A stretch of 64,000 nucleotides of DNA from Hyphococcus sp. GTDB taxonomy: Bacteria; Pseudomonadota; Alphaproteobacteria; Caulobacterales; Parvularculaceae. The stretch's first letter is position 1. Each line of letters starts with the position of its first letter. A model generated the notes under the pieces. It was not told the origin of the DNA. It searched no databases and was given only the letters and a program-made list of their open reading frames with translations. Position numbers and translations under genes: made by a program. The stretch spans positions 1 through 64,000 of the forward strand of contig JAJFGB010000010.1 in NCBI GenBank assembly GCA_021776335.1. The letters are read 5' to 3'. Below, piece by piece: positions 8,348 to 17,639 of this stretch.

Positions 8348-9550
8348 CTATTCCATCCGATTTCGATCGCGGAACGTGACAATCTGCAACTTGTCTTCAC
8401 CAACATGGTCGCGAATGGTCGTGTCGAGATCGACAGAATAAAACCGGCTCCACTCATTTGATTCAAGCACCCGAGACATCATCCCAGTGGTCCGGCGCAT
8501 AATCGCCCCGGTCGCAAATAAATAAACGATCGCTGCTCCGGAAAAAGAACCAAGCGTCGTTTTGTCTGCGCCATTTACCGCCAACCCCATGAACAACAAA
8601 GCTGCCGCCAGGCCAGTGAGGCCAAGACCGGCAACCCAATAGAGCGTTGTATTGCGTCGCACCTGATAAAATTTATTACGCAACACCAACTCGCATAGAA
8701 ACAAACGCATGGCGAACCAATGATAAGCAAGGGTCCATGAGCCCGCTTCATCTTTCAACTCTTCCCGTTCGGTCATACGTTTGTTGCGTTCCACATTTAG
8801 TGCGCGGCGTTTTGCAACCTGGAAATTGTTGTTGATTCGAGCAAATTTCGACGTGATATAATTATCGAGGTTCATCAAATTGCGCTGCTGCACCACCTTG
8901 AACGGCCAGCTATAAACGAGAAATGTCAAAGCAAACCCAGCCACAGCAGCCGCCGCGTAAGCCACGCCAGCATTCGGTATCGAATCCGCGACCTCCGGAA
9001 AAACAATATTGGCATTCGATTGCACAAGATACGATGCCGGCAAGAATACCGCCAGAAACAGGAATGGCAGCCAATAGGTGAGCATGCGGCGCGTATTGCC
9101 ATTAAGCATCCGGCGGAACAGCGTTGTTACATCCAGGAAGCGGCGATCAATGCTGTTTTCCTCAAAACCGAGGGTCTGGTTTAGATATTGCTCTTCTACT
9201 TCCTCGTAAAAGAAGTCGCTGCGCGTAAAGAGTGGAAATTGATGACGATAAAATCGTTGAGCCTGCGCCGCATAGGTCGCTGCCTGTTCGAGGGTTAAAT
9301 CGGACGCCGCGCGCTCAGTCAGCCGCGGGCGCGGCAATTGTGTAAAAAGAACGGTCTCAATGCCGCTCGGCGGCTCCTCACGATATTCTTCTTCCAACAG
9401 CTCACCAGCAGCCGCTTTCGCGACATAGGCCCCGCCCGTTTTTGCGGTCGTGCGTGACGCCTTAGAGGCGCCCCGAGCGCCAAAACGCAAAAGCTTGCTT
9501 GCTTTTCTGATGGGCCAACTGAGAAATCTCCAAATAGCAACCAACATCAC
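8348..9550 (-). CDS. Four-helix membrane protein of unknown family
   Basis: 400 residues. The N-terminal 60 residues are basic and Ala-rich, followed by a soluble part (about 60-155) and two pairs of membrane segments near 160-180, 195-215, 305-325 and 335-355. The loop between the pairs is long and charged. The last 45 residues look cytoplasmic (VDLDTTIRDHVGEDK). No family recognised and no catalytic motif. It is divergent from the ABC-F gene at 9694. Confidence 0.6.
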   Translation of the reverse strand: MMLVAIWRFLSWPIRKASKLLRFGARGASKASRTTAKTGGAYVAKAAAGELLEEEYREEPPSGIETVLFTQLPRPRLTERAASDLTLEQAATYAAQAQRFYRHQFPLFTRSDFFYEEVEEQYLNQTLGFEENSIDRRFLDVTTLFRRMLNGNTRRMLTYWLPFLFLAVFLPASYLVQSNANIVFPEVADSIPNAGVAYAAAAVAGFALTFLVYSWPFKVVQQRNLMNLDNYITSKFARINNNFQVAKRRALNVERNKRMTEREELKDEAGSWTLAYHWFAMRLFLCELVLRNKFYQVRRNTTLYWVAGLGLTGLAAALLFMGLAVNGADKTTLGSFSGAAIVYLFATGAIMRRTTGMMSRVLESNEWSRFYSVDLDTTIRDHVGEDKLQIVTFRDRNRME

Positions 9551-9693
9551 GCGCCCTCCGCCTTAACGTTAAATTGGGAACGACAGGCGTCTCAGGCAAG
9601 CTTTGTCAAAATTTCTTCATAAAAGTGCTGGCGCGAATGGACAAATTTTTCGCACCTGCAATATAAGGCGCTCTTTCAACCCCGGCGTGAATT

Positions 9694-11580
9694 ATGCTGC
9701 ACATCAATGATCTCGACTATCATATCGAAGGCCGCCCATTATTCGACAAGGCAACCGCAGCCATATCCGATGGCTGGAAGGTTGGTTTTGTCGGGCCTAA
9801 CGGTTCAGGCAAGTCGACGCTATTGCGCATAATCAAGGGCGAAATTCATGCGGGAAGTGATGAAATTTCCGTGCGCAAGAATCGGCGACTGGGCTCAGTC
9901 GATCAGGAAGCCCCGGCAACTGATAAAAGTCTGATTGAAACCGTACTGGAACAGGATGTTGAACGGGCCGCATTGTTGACCGAAGCGGACACTGCCGCAG
10001 ATCCGCATCGAATCGCTGAAATACAAACCCGTCTTGCAGATATTGGGGCTCACTCGGCTGAATCACGAGCAGCGGGCATATTGGCCGGTCTTGGATTTCC
10101 TGCGAGTGATCAATTGCGCCCCTGCGCCGAGTTTTCCGGCGGCTGGCGAATGCGCGTAGCGCTCGCCGGAGTGCTGTTTGCGGCCCCTGACCTTTTGCTT
10201 CTCGACGAGCCCACCAACTATCTTGATCTTGAAGGCGCCATTTGGCTCGAAACCTATCTTAAACGTTATCCGTATACGGCGCTCATCGTCAGCCACGATC
10301 GAGACCTGCTAAATAATGCGGTAACGCATATCTTGGCGCTCGAGAACGGAAAGCTATCGATTCACGCTGGCGGGTATGACACTTATGAACGTAAGCGCGC
10401 CGAGACTCAGGCCCACGCCTTATCTTTTCGTGCGCGGCAAGACGCACAGCGCAAACATATGCAGGAATTCGTCGACCGCTTTCGCGCCAAAGCATCAAAG
10501 GCAAAACAGGCCCAAAGCCGCTTGAAGGCGCTCGAAAAACTCCAAACAGTCGCGACGCCAGTTGCGGAGCGCACACTACCCTTCGTTTTTCCCAACCCCA
10601 AACCCATGGCGCCGCCAATCATTCGTGTGGTCGATGGCGATCTCGGTTATGAGGCAGGAAACCCGGTGCTACACAAACTGAATCTCCGCCTCGACAACGA
10701 CGATCGGATCGCCATCCTCGGACCGAATGGCGAAGGCAAATCAACGCTGGTTAAATCACTCGCCGGGCGCATCCCGCCGCTATCCGGCAATATTTATAAA
10801 CACAAAAAACTTCGCATCGCATACTTTGCACAACATCAGGTCGACGAACTAAAACTAAAAGAGTCCGCATATGATCACGTAAGAACGCTCATCCCTGATG
10901 CGACAGAGGCGCAAACCCGCGCAGCAACGGCACGCCTCGGATTTGGACCGCAAAAAGCGGATACTGCCGTTGAAAAACTCTCCGGTGGTGAAAAAGCGCG
11001 ACTGCTTCTCGGCCTTATTACATTTCACGGCGCCCACCTTCTCATCCTCGATGAACCAACAAACCACCTCGATATTGGCGCCCGGAAAGCTCTGGTGCAG
11101 GCGCTAAATGATTTTCAAGGCGCAGTGCTGCTGATTACGCATGACGCACATCTCGCCGCTGCTGTCGCTGACCGTCTCTGGCTCGTAAACAAGGGCGCCG
11201 CTGCGCCCTATGAGGGCGATTTAGCTGAATATCGTGCACTTGTTCTGGCCGCCAGCAAGACACCGTCGAAATCTGGCGGCGGGATCGTTGCGCTGGATGA
11301 ACGCCAGACAGCACGTAAATCGGCTGCCAATGCCAGACTTGCCCGGCAACCATTGAAAAAAACCGCAAAAGCCGCAGAAGATCGCGTTGGTAAACTCAAC
11401 CATACGCTGCAGCGTCTCGATCAGGCGCTCGCGGAACTGGGAAATGAAAAAAAGAACCGCGTCCGTGTAACAAAACTATCCAAGGAACGACGCGCCCTGG
11501 TCACCGCCATCCAACGCGCCGAATCAGACTGGGTCAGCGCTTTGGAAAAATACGAGAACGCTTTAGAGCAAGGTGCATGA
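9694..11580 (+). CDS. ABC-F family ATPase (Uup-like)
   Basis: Soluble twin-ATPase of the ABC-F family, which acts on ribosomes or replication intermediates and not in transport. First Walker A GPNGSGKST at 34-42, second GPNGEGKST at about 343-351; signature motifs FSGGWRMR and LSGGEKAR; Walker B LLLDEPTNYLDL and LILDEPTNHLDI. The linker between domains (about 230-290) is the basic helical arm, and a coiled coil of about 70 residues ends the protein (from about 555), which is the Uup-type architecture. 628 residues fits. There are no membrane segments. Confidence 0.92.
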   Translation: MLHINDLDYHIEGRPLFDKATAAISDGWKVGFVGPNGSGKSTLLRIIKGEIHAGSDEISVRKNRRLGSVDQEAPATDKSLIETVLEQDVERAALLTEADTAADPHRIAEIQTRLADIGAHSAESRAAGILAGLGFPASDQLRPCAEFSGGWRMRVALAGVLFAAPDLLLLDEPTNYLDLEGAIWLETYLKRYPYTALIVSHDRDLLNNAVTHILALENGKLSIHAGGYDTYERKRAETQAHALSFRARQDAQRKHMQEFVDRFRAKASKAKQAQSRLKALEKLQTVATPVAERTLPFVFPNPKPMAPPIIRVVDGDLGYEAGNPVLHKLNLRLDNDDRIAILGPNGEGKSTLVKSLAGRIPPLSGNIYKHKKLRIAYFAQHQVDELKLKESAYDHVRTLIPDATEAQTRAATARLGFGPQKADTAVEKLSGGEKARLLLGLITFHGAHLLILDEPTNHLDIGARKALVQALNDFQGAVLLITHDAHLAAAVADRLWLVNKGAAAPYEGDLAEYRALVLAASKTPSKSGGGIVALDERQTARKSAANARLARQPLKKTAKAAEDRVGKLNHTLQRLDQALAELGNEKKNRVRVTKLSKERRALVTAIQRAESDWVSALEKYENALEQGA

Positions 11581-11647
11581 TTGCCTTTTTGAACGTGGCT
11601 GCGTTCCATGGGACGGTCAGCAAAGCGCCGAGCATCAAGGAAACATT

Positions 11648-11941
11648 ATGAAAAAAGCCACTGATTGCCGGGACATGACCGAAGTGCGGACCGAAATAGA
11701 CCGTGTTGATCGTGCGCTGGTGGATCTCCTTGCTGAGCGCTGGACCTATGTTGACCGCGCCTGGGTGTTCAAACGCTCGCCGGAAGAAGCATCGGTACCG
11801 TGGCGCAACAAAGAGGTGATCGAAAAAGTACGCGTTCGCGCCGAAGAAACTGACATGCCGCCTGAATTAGCCGAATCCCTGTGGCGGCTGATCATAGGCT
11901 GGGGCATTCAATATGAAGAAGAGCGGTTGCGAGAAGAATGA
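11648..11941 (+). CDS. Chorismate mutase, AroQ class II
   Basis: A 97-residue helical enzyme that converts chorismate to prephenate (or acts as isochorismate pyruvate-lyase, as in PchB). The N-terminal helix EIDRVDRALVDLLAERW is typical of AroQ proteins, with Arg and Lys later in AWVFKRS and VPWRNKEVIEKVR that would bind the substrate carboxylates. Start ATG 11648 has CAAGGAAA upstream; longer in-frame reading adds nothing family-like. The stop overlaps the start of the thioesterase gene (ATGA at 11938), so they are translationally coupled. Confidence 0.85.
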   Translation: MKKATDCRDMTEVRTEIDRVDRALVDLLAERWTYVDRAWVFKRSPEEASVPWRNKEVIEKVRVRAEETDMPPELAESLWRLIIGWGIQYEEERLREE

Positions 11942-12402
11942 GCGGCGAGATTAATCCAGCCATTGGCGCAATGCTGAAAAATGCCCGCGACTGGCTGACG
12001 CACGAGCATTCGCTTTTCCGGTCTTTGAATTTGGAGCCAATGCTGATCGGCAAAGGTAAGGCGACTTTCGCCGTTGATCTTCCCGGCGATTTTACCGGCA
12101 CAGACGGCGTCATCCATGGCGGGCTGCTGACCATCATTATGGATTCAATATTCGGGCTTAGCGTGTTCACTGCCCTCGATGAATTAAAACCCATCGCAAC
12201 GATCAATTTGCGTTCCGACTATCTCGCTGACGCTGCACCCGGCGAACGGGTAATCTGCGATGCGGACTGTTATAAAATTCTCAACGAAGTAGCGTTCGTA
12301 ACCGGGAAGGTCACGGTCATGAGTTCGGGATTGTTACTCGCCTCCGGCTCGGGCGCCTTCATGGTCGGCACGCGCGGCATTTCCAAAGGGTCGCGGCTGT
12401 GA
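11938..12402 (+). CDS. PaaI-type hotdog thioesterase 1
   Basis: A 154-residue hotdog-fold acyl-CoA thioesterase. The active-site segment GVIHGGLLTIIMDSIFGLS holds the HGG turn and the Asp/Ser of the central helix typical for PaaI/4HBT proteins. Coupled by ATGA to chorismate mutase upstream and by GTGA to a second thioesterase downstream, so the three form one operon. The acyl substrate is not predictable; an aromatic CoA thioester would fit the chorismate neighbour but this is only inference. Confidence 0.85.
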   Translation: MSGEINPAIGAMLKNARDWLTHEHSLFRSLNLEPMLIGKGKATFAVDLPGDFTGTDGVIHGGLLTIIMDSIFGLSVFTALDELKPIATINLRSDYLADAAPGERVICDADCYKILNEVAFVTGKVTVMSSGLLLASGSGAFMVGTRGISKGSRL

Positions 12403-12812
12403 CGGACAAACTCAGAAAATTTGTCGCGGCGTCCAACATTGCCGAATGGCTTGGCTTTTCTTTTACCAAAGAAGACGGCGCATTCAGATATGCGCTTTCA
12501 TTCGATGAACAACATATCGGGAACCCGGCAATTCGGGCGCTGCATGGCGGCGCCATTGCGACATTTCTCGAAATTGCAGCGCAATGCGAACTCCTCGATC
12601 AGCTTCCCGAGAATGCAACGATCAAAACTGTGAACTTGGATATTGATTATCTTGCCTCGTCGCGCGCGCAGGACATGCATGGGCGCGCGCGCGTCACGCG
12701 CCTTGGGCGGCGCATTGCATTTGTTGAAGCCGAGGGCTGGCAAGACAGCAAAGATCGACCGGTTGCCCGGGCGCGTTTCCGCATTCGGGTTGAAACCAAT
12801 CAAACCGCTTAA
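12399..12812 (+). CDS. PaaI-type hotdog thioesterase 2
   Basis: A 137-residue hotdog thioesterase starting at GTG 12399, which overlaps the upstream stop. The signature RALHGGAIATFLEIAAQCEL gives the HGG turn and Glu on the central helix, the second subclass relative to the neighbour that carries Asp there. Two neighbouring hotdog proteins of different subclass may form a heteromer or split substrate ranges. The end is followed by the converging zinc-finger gene. Confidence 0.82.
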   Translation: MTDKLRKFVAASNIAEWLGFSFTKEDGAFRYALSFDEQHIGNPAIRALHGGAIATFLEIAAQCELLDQLPENATIKTVNLDIDYLASSRAQDMHGRARVTRLGRRIAFVEAEGWQDSKDRPVARARFRIRVETNQTA

Positions 12813-12868
12813 GCGAGCGGCCGCAAATCACATACAGACGATAATATGTAAGAAATTTCTGTCGCTCA

Positions 12869-13222
12869 CTACAACGCGCCAGCGCAGCCAACGCACATTT
12901 CCAGCGTTGGGTCGATCTCCAGACGCTTTACGGCGATCGCTTCGCCGCACTCGCTGCACCAGCCGAATTCACCAGCCTTTATGCGGTCGAACGCAGCATT
13001 GATGCCGCGAATTTCCACAGCACGCCGCGCATCTTGCGCTTTGGCCATCGCCTGTTGTTGCAAAGCATCCTGGCGTGACAATCGCCCGATCGATTGTTGA
13101 TCCAACTCGACGGGTTTGCGCGCATCAGCTGCGGCGTCTGATAAATTTGTCAATTCAGCGCGCCGATTTTCGAGCATTGTCCGAAACGCCTCGATATCAA
13201 TCCCTGCCGGGAGCCCGCTCAT
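12869..13222 (-). CDS. DksA/TraR C4 zinc-finger family protein
   Basis: A 117-residue protein: helical N-terminal hairpin (about 1-75) and a C4 zinc finger at the end, CSECGEAIAVKRLEIDP followed by CVGC, as in DksA/TraR proteins that bind the RNA polymerase secondary channel. Start ATG 13222 overlaps the holC stop (ATGA), which decides against a longer reading to 13300. The usual DksA tip acidic residues are not obvious, so I call family membership and not DksA itself. Confidence 0.82.
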   Translation of the reverse strand: MSGLPAGIDIEAFRTMLENRRAELTNLSDAAADARKPVELDQQSIGRLSRQDALQQQAMAKAQDARRAVEIRGINAAFDRIKAGEFGWCSECGEAIAVKRLEIDPTLEMCVGCAGAL

Positions 13223-13668
13223 GCCTGCTTTTCCCAGCGACCGGCTTCGGACTGCTTCCAATAAGTCGCCCCGTGACCAGCAGCGGCTGTCTCTTTCCAA
13301 AACCCCCGCGCGGCGCCCACAGCTTCTTCATCATTGCCGTCGAAAATCATGACGCATCTGTCGAGACCGCCCACAGTCGCAAGTTCCGTTTGTCCGCCGC
13401 CAACGAGAAAGAGTATTTGTGGATTATTTGGCGCATCATCGCCTGATGTTAGCCAAACCGGCTGATTGGCGTCCTCGCCCGTCGCTCCGTGAGGCAAGAA
13501 CGAATCATCTCGATAGGTCCATAAATGTCCGTCCAGCGCTTCGATCTGGTCTTGCGATCCAGTGCGCACGACGGCGCGCCAGCCTCGCTCGAGTGTTTTT
13601 TCCAACAACCCGGGCAACACGCTTTCAAGCGACGCGCGTTCAAGATGGTAGAATAAGACTTCAGTCAT
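13219..13668 (-). CDS. holC: DNA polymerase III chi subunit (HolC)
   Basis: Chi subunit of the clamp-loader complex, which links SSB to the holoenzyme. 149 residues from ATG 13668; the N-terminus MTEVLFYHLE and the segment LEKTLERGWRAVV are typical of alphaproteobacterial HolC, and DGHLWTYRDDSFLPHG is the conserved Trp-rich motif. An upstream ATG (13683) would add five residues and is less family-like. Sits downstream of pepA, an arrangement common in this class. Confidence 0.88.
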   Translation of the reverse strand: MTEVLFYHLERASLESVLPGLLEKTLERGWRAVVRTGSQDQIEALDGHLWTYRDDSFLPHGATGEDANQPVWLTSGDDAPNNPQILFLVGGGQTELATVGGLDRCVMIFDGNDEEAVGAARGFWKETAAAGHGATYWKQSEAGRWEKQA

Positions 13669-13711
13669 TACTTGCCTTACCAACGCCGGGATTACGAATG
13701 GCTCCTATTCC

Positions 13712-15202
13712 TCAACCCTCATAATTCGCCCGCACATATTCATCCAAAAGACGCACGCCATAGCCCGAGCCGCCTTTTGGAATTGTTGGTTTATCTTTTT
13801 CGTTCCACGCCATGCCAGCGATATCGAGATGCGCCCAGGAAACACCCTCCTTGATGAAACGCCCAAGGAATGCAGCAGCTGTTGAGGATCCAGCCCCTTT
13901 GCCGCCAATATTTTGCATATCGGCAATGTCGGACTTGATCATCTCGTCATGGTTTTTTGTGAGCGGCATGCGCCATAGGAGATCACCAGTCGCCTCCCCC
14001 GCGGCGGCCAGTTGCTTGGCAAGTTTGTCATCTTTGGTGAACATGCCGCCGAATTCATGGGCAAGCGAAACGATGATTGCGCCCGTCAAAGTCGCCAGAT
14101 CAATCATCGCTTTTGGTTTGTAGGTCTCTTGCGTCCACCAAAGTGCGTCTGCGAGAACCAGGCGACCTTCTGCATCAGTATTCAGGACCTCAATCGTCTG
14201 ACCTGACATTGACTTAACAACATCACCGGGACGTTGCGCATTGCCGTCCGGCATGTTTTCAACCAGACCGATCACGCCAATAACGTTGGCCTTGGCGTTG
14301 CGCCCGGCAATCGCCGCCATCGCCCCGGTCACCGCCCCGGCGCCGCCCATATCCCACTTCATGTCGCCCATGCCCGGACCCGGTTTCAACGAAATGCCGC
14401 CGGTATCAAAGGTCACACCCTTGCCGACTAGCGCAACCGGCGCCTCGCCCTTTTTACCGCCAAGCCATTCCATTGCGACGATCTTGCTGTCGCGAACGGA
14501 CCCCTGGCCGACACCCAAAAGTGCGCCCATACCAAGTTTTTTCATCTCAGGATCGCTGAGCACTTTAACTTTAACACCGAGCTTCACGAGCTCATTACAA
14601 CGTTTGGCAAAGGATGCCGGATAAAGAACATTTGCCGGCTCAGACACAAGATCGCGTGTCAGAAAAATGCCGTCGCCGATCTTATCAAACGTCTCATAAA
14701 TCGTTTTTGCTTTGGTCGTCGCCGAGTGAATGGCGATTTTCGCCAGCACCGGTTTCTCGGTTTTTTCTTCCTTGGTCCTGTATTTGTCAAAGCGATAGGT
14801 TTTCATACGCGCGCCATGGGCAATTCGCGCCGCAAGCTGCGCAGCGTCCAATTTCTTGGGGGTGATTCCCGCAACTGCAAAAACAGCGATCTTCTCTCTC
14901 GTAGAAAGAACTCTATTAATTGCCGAGCCGCCAAGCGCTTCTGCATCAAGCGCCGATAAGTCTTTCGAAGTCCCGGCGCCGATCAAAATCACACGCCCAT
15001 TGGCAATACCCGCCGGCGCAACGATCTCCAAGATGGCCCCCTTTTTGGCTTTGAACTCCGCGGCCTTTACTGCGCGCTCAATGGCGCCGTCGGTTGCGGC
15101 GTCGATATCGGCATAAGCCTTGGGTTTTTTCCCGTCTTCAAATAGCGGAATTATCACTGCACCGCTTTTGGGCAGGGCTGCGGTGGAAAAAGTGATCTGC
15201 AT
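13712..15202 (-). CDS. pepA: Leucyl aminopeptidase (M17)
   Basis: Cytosolic di-metal aminopeptidase releasing N-terminal residues from peptides. The signature NTDAEGRL is at 341-348. The expected metal and catalytic residues are visible: Lys261, Asp266, Lys273, Asp284, Asp343 and Glu345. 496 residues is the family length; the N-terminal macro-like domain covers about 1-165. PepA can also bind DNA in enterobacteria, but that is not to be assumed here. Divergent from lptF with a 133-bp gap, and upstream of holC and the zinc-finger gene. Confidence 0.95.
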   Translation of the reverse strand: MQITFSTAALPKSGAVIIPLFEDGKKPKAYADIDAATDGAIERAVKAAEFKAKKGAILEIVAPAGIANGRVILIGAGTSKDLSALDAEALGGSAINRVLSTREKIAVFAVAGITPKKLDAAQLAARIAHGARMKTYRFDKYRTKEEKTEKPVLAKIAIHSATTKAKTIYETFDKIGDGIFLTRDLVSEPANVLYPASFAKRCNELVKLGVKVKVLSDPEMKKLGMGALLGVGQGSVRDSKIVAMEWLGGKKGEAPVALVGKGVTFDTGGISLKPGPGMGDMKWDMGGAGAVTGAMAAIAGRNAKANVIGVIGLVENMPDGNAQRPGDVVKSMSGQTIEVLNTDAEGRLVLADALWWTQETYKPKAMIDLATLTGAIIVSLAHEFGGMFTKDDKLAKQLAAAGEATGDLLWRMPLTKNHDEMIKSDIADMQNIGGKGAGSSTAAAFLGRFIKEGVSWAHLDIAGMAWNEKDKPTIPKGGSGYGVRLLDEYVRANYEG

Positions 15203-15335
15203 GAAAGCCTCTTAATGGGTTGATTGGCCGTTGTTTGGATTGGACGCATTTTGCGCCCGCAAGACTTGTGCTAGGCCGGGTTCGAATTCAAGCCGTTAAT
15301 CTAGCGGCGTCGCGCCATAAGGGAAGAGCGCTCCA

Positions 15336-16451
15336 GTGAGCAGCCTGGACAAATATATTCTCCGACAATGCTTGACGCCCCTCGCGCTTATTCTGGTGGC
15401 GACAACCGCCATTGTATGGATGACCCAAACCCTGCAGCGCGTCGATATTCTGGTTGAATATGGGCAAGGAGTGGGCGTTTTCGCTTTTTTGAGCATTCTC
15501 ATCATCCCCAGCTTGCTCGCGATCATTATTCCTTTCGCCCTTTTTGGCGCAACGGTGTACGCGCTTTACCGACTTCATTCAGATAGCGAGATTGCCGCGA
15601 TGTTTGCCGCTGGCGTCAGTCGCCGGCAAATAGCGGGACCGATCCTGCTGATCACCTTTTTTGGGGCCCTCGTGACCTTCTATGTCAATGTTGATTTGAT
15701 GCCGCGCAGCTACAGGATTTTGAAACAAAAGATCGCGGACATTCGGGCAGACGTCGCCAGCTCTGTCTTGCGCAGCGGAGAATTCACAAGCGTGATCGAT
15801 GGGTTCACAATTTACGTCAATGAAGTGCGCCCCGGCAATCAGTTTGTAGGTTTGCTGGTTAGTGATCATCGCGATGGCGAGCATCCGGAAACTTACATGG
15901 CCGAGCGCGCGATTATCCAAGAAACGGACACAGGTTCGGTGCTCGTGCTAAAACGAGGCAATATTCAACGAGTCGCACGTTACACTGGAAAAGTCAGCAT
16001 CGTTCGATTCGAAGAATGGGCAATCAATCTCGCGGCGTTTAATGATCGCCCGCACGAACTGCAGCTTGAATTGACGGAGCGGTATCTCGGCGAGTTGTTC
16101 AACCCCGATATGTCAAACGCCTATGATCAGGCAAACGCAACCAAATTAATCGCGGAGGGACACGCCCGGATATCTGGCCCGATCTACACATTCGCGTATG
16201 TGCTGGTCGGACTCTATGCGCTCATCGGCGGCCCTTACAGTCGACGCGGTTATTTCTTGCGCGTTAGCATTGCCGGCAGCGTGATCTTCGTTATCCGCGT
16301 GTCGGGTTTTGTAGCCCAGGGGTTTGTTGAAACATCCGCAGCATACTGGACCCTTTACGCGATACCAACGGTTGTGGTGCTGACTGCTGGCATCCTGCTT
16401 TTCGCCCCCCAGATGCCGGTAAAACTTGTTTCCGCAGAAGGCGCTGCCTAA
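15336..16451 (+). CDS. lptF: LPS export permease LptF
   Basis: Inner-membrane subunit of the LptB2FG transporter that extracts lipopolysaccharide. 371 residues: N-terminal TKIL-like start MSSLDKYILRQCLTPLALIL, three membrane helices, a periplasmic beta-jellyroll domain (about 130-260), and three C-terminal helices. Start is GTG 15336. Its stop overlaps the lptG start (TAATG). First gene of the lptFG-lptD-surA-pdxA-rsmA set, so expression with lptD and surA is likely. Confidence 0.93.
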   Translation: MSSLDKYILRQCLTPLALILVATTAIVWMTQTLQRVDILVEYGQGVGVFAFLSILIIPSLLAIIIPFALFGATVYALYRLHSDSEIAAMFAAGVSRRQIAGPILLITFFGALVTFYVNVDLMPRSYRILKQKIADIRADVASSVLRSGEFTSVIDGFTIYVNEVRPGNQFVGLLVSDHRDGEHPETYMAERAIIQETDTGSVLVLKRGNIQRVARYTGKVSIVRFEEWAINLAAFNDRPHELQLELTERYLGELFNPDMSNAYDQANATKLIAEGHARISGPIYTFAYVLVGLYALIGGPYSRRGYFLRVSIAGSVIFVIRVSGFVAQGFVETSAAYWTLYAIPTVVVLTAGILLFAPQMPVKLVSAEGAA

Positions 16452-17545
16452 TGCCGCCAATCACGCTCTTTAGGTATATTGCGTTACGCGCACTGGCGGG
16501 GATCGGCGGCCTGTTCATTATCCTCGCCAGCCTCGTGCTGCTTATTGATCTTATTGAAAACATGCGCTTTGCCGGAAAAATCGAAAGCGGCGATTTCAGT
16601 CTGGCGCTCGCCCTCACAATATTGCGTGTGCCCGCCCTTACCCAGGCGCTCATCCCCTTCGTCTTCCTGTTTGGGTCAATCTGGATGTTCAATCAATTGA
16701 ACCGGCGGTCAGAAGTTTCGGTGATGCGCTCGGCTGGACTATCAGTCTGGCGTTTGCTCGGACCAGCAGCGCTGATCGCCGCATTCGTCGGCGTGTTGAT
16801 TATCACCGCAATTGATCCAATCTCAGCAAAGATGCTCTATTATGCCGAAGCGCTCAAAAACATCAAAACCGGCCAGGATCGAAGCATTGTAAGCGTCACA
16901 GACGATGGCATTTGGTTGCGCCAGCGTGACGCTAATATGCAGCTCATTATCAACGCACAAAATTTTGATGACGAACGCGCGGCGCTCGAGCGCGTAACGG
17001 TATGGCGCTTTGGCAGCGAAAGTGTCTTTCTTGAACGTATTGACGCGGACCAGGCGTTCCTCTCGGGGCGCACGATAGAGCTTCACAATGCCCGCCTGAT
17101 ATCAATTGCAGAACAGATCGAACGACGCAGCCCGGTCTTCGCCATACCAACCGCACTTTCGCCCGGCGATCTGCGCGCACGCGTAGCGCCTCCGGAAACC
17201 ATGTCCCTCTGGCAATTGCCACGCTTTATTCTTCTCGCGGACGCCGCCGGATTACCGACTGTGCGATACCATATGCGATTTCATGATTTGTGCGCGACGC
17301 CGTTGAAATTACTCGCCATGGTCCTGATCGCGGCGGCGTTCTCGCTGCGACCAATGCGCATGGGTGGCGCGCTGCCGCTATTGTTGTTTTCAGTCGGCGC
17401 GGGCTTCCTTCTCTATATGCTTTCGGAAATTTCCACAGCATTTGGTGAATCGGGCCTCGCGCCGGTTGCGCTTGCCGCCTGGACGCCGGCCCTGATTGCA
17501 ACCCTCGCCGCTGTGACGGCGCTTTTACATCTCGAAGACGGTTAG
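16451..17545 (+). CDS. lptG: LPS export permease LptG
   Basis: Partner of LptF in the LptB2FG complex. 364 residues with the same architecture: start PPITLFRYIALRALAGIGG, membrane helices near 15-35, 55-75 and 95-115, a periplasmic domain (about 130-265), and helices at about 280-300, 305-325 and 335-355. The Arg-rich coupling segment LNRRSEVSVMRSAGLS is where LptB docks. The start codon overlaps the lptF stop. The ATPase lptB is not in this window. Confidence 0.93.
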   Translation: MPPITLFRYIALRALAGIGGLFIILASLVLLIDLIENMRFAGKIESGDFSLALALTILRVPALTQALIPFVFLFGSIWMFNQLNRRSEVSVMRSAGLSVWRLLGPAALIAAFVGVLIITAIDPISAKMLYYAEALKNIKTGQDRSIVSVTDDGIWLRQRDANMQLIINAQNFDDERAALERVTVWRFGSESVFLERIDADQAFLSGRTIELHNARLISIAEQIERRSPVFAIPTALSPGDLRARVAPPETMSLWQLPRFILLADAAGLPTVRYHMRFHDLCATPLKLLAMVLIAAAFSLRPMRMGGALPLLLFSVGAGFLLYMLSEISTAFGESGLAPVALAAWTPALIATLAAVTALLHLEDG

Positions 17546-17639
17546 CGCGTTTTCATCAAGCATCGGCTGGACCTCGGTCAACCGGTCATTTATCCCTAAT
17601 TTGGCGCGGTAGTTCCGATTCGCGCCGCAAGGAGTCGTT

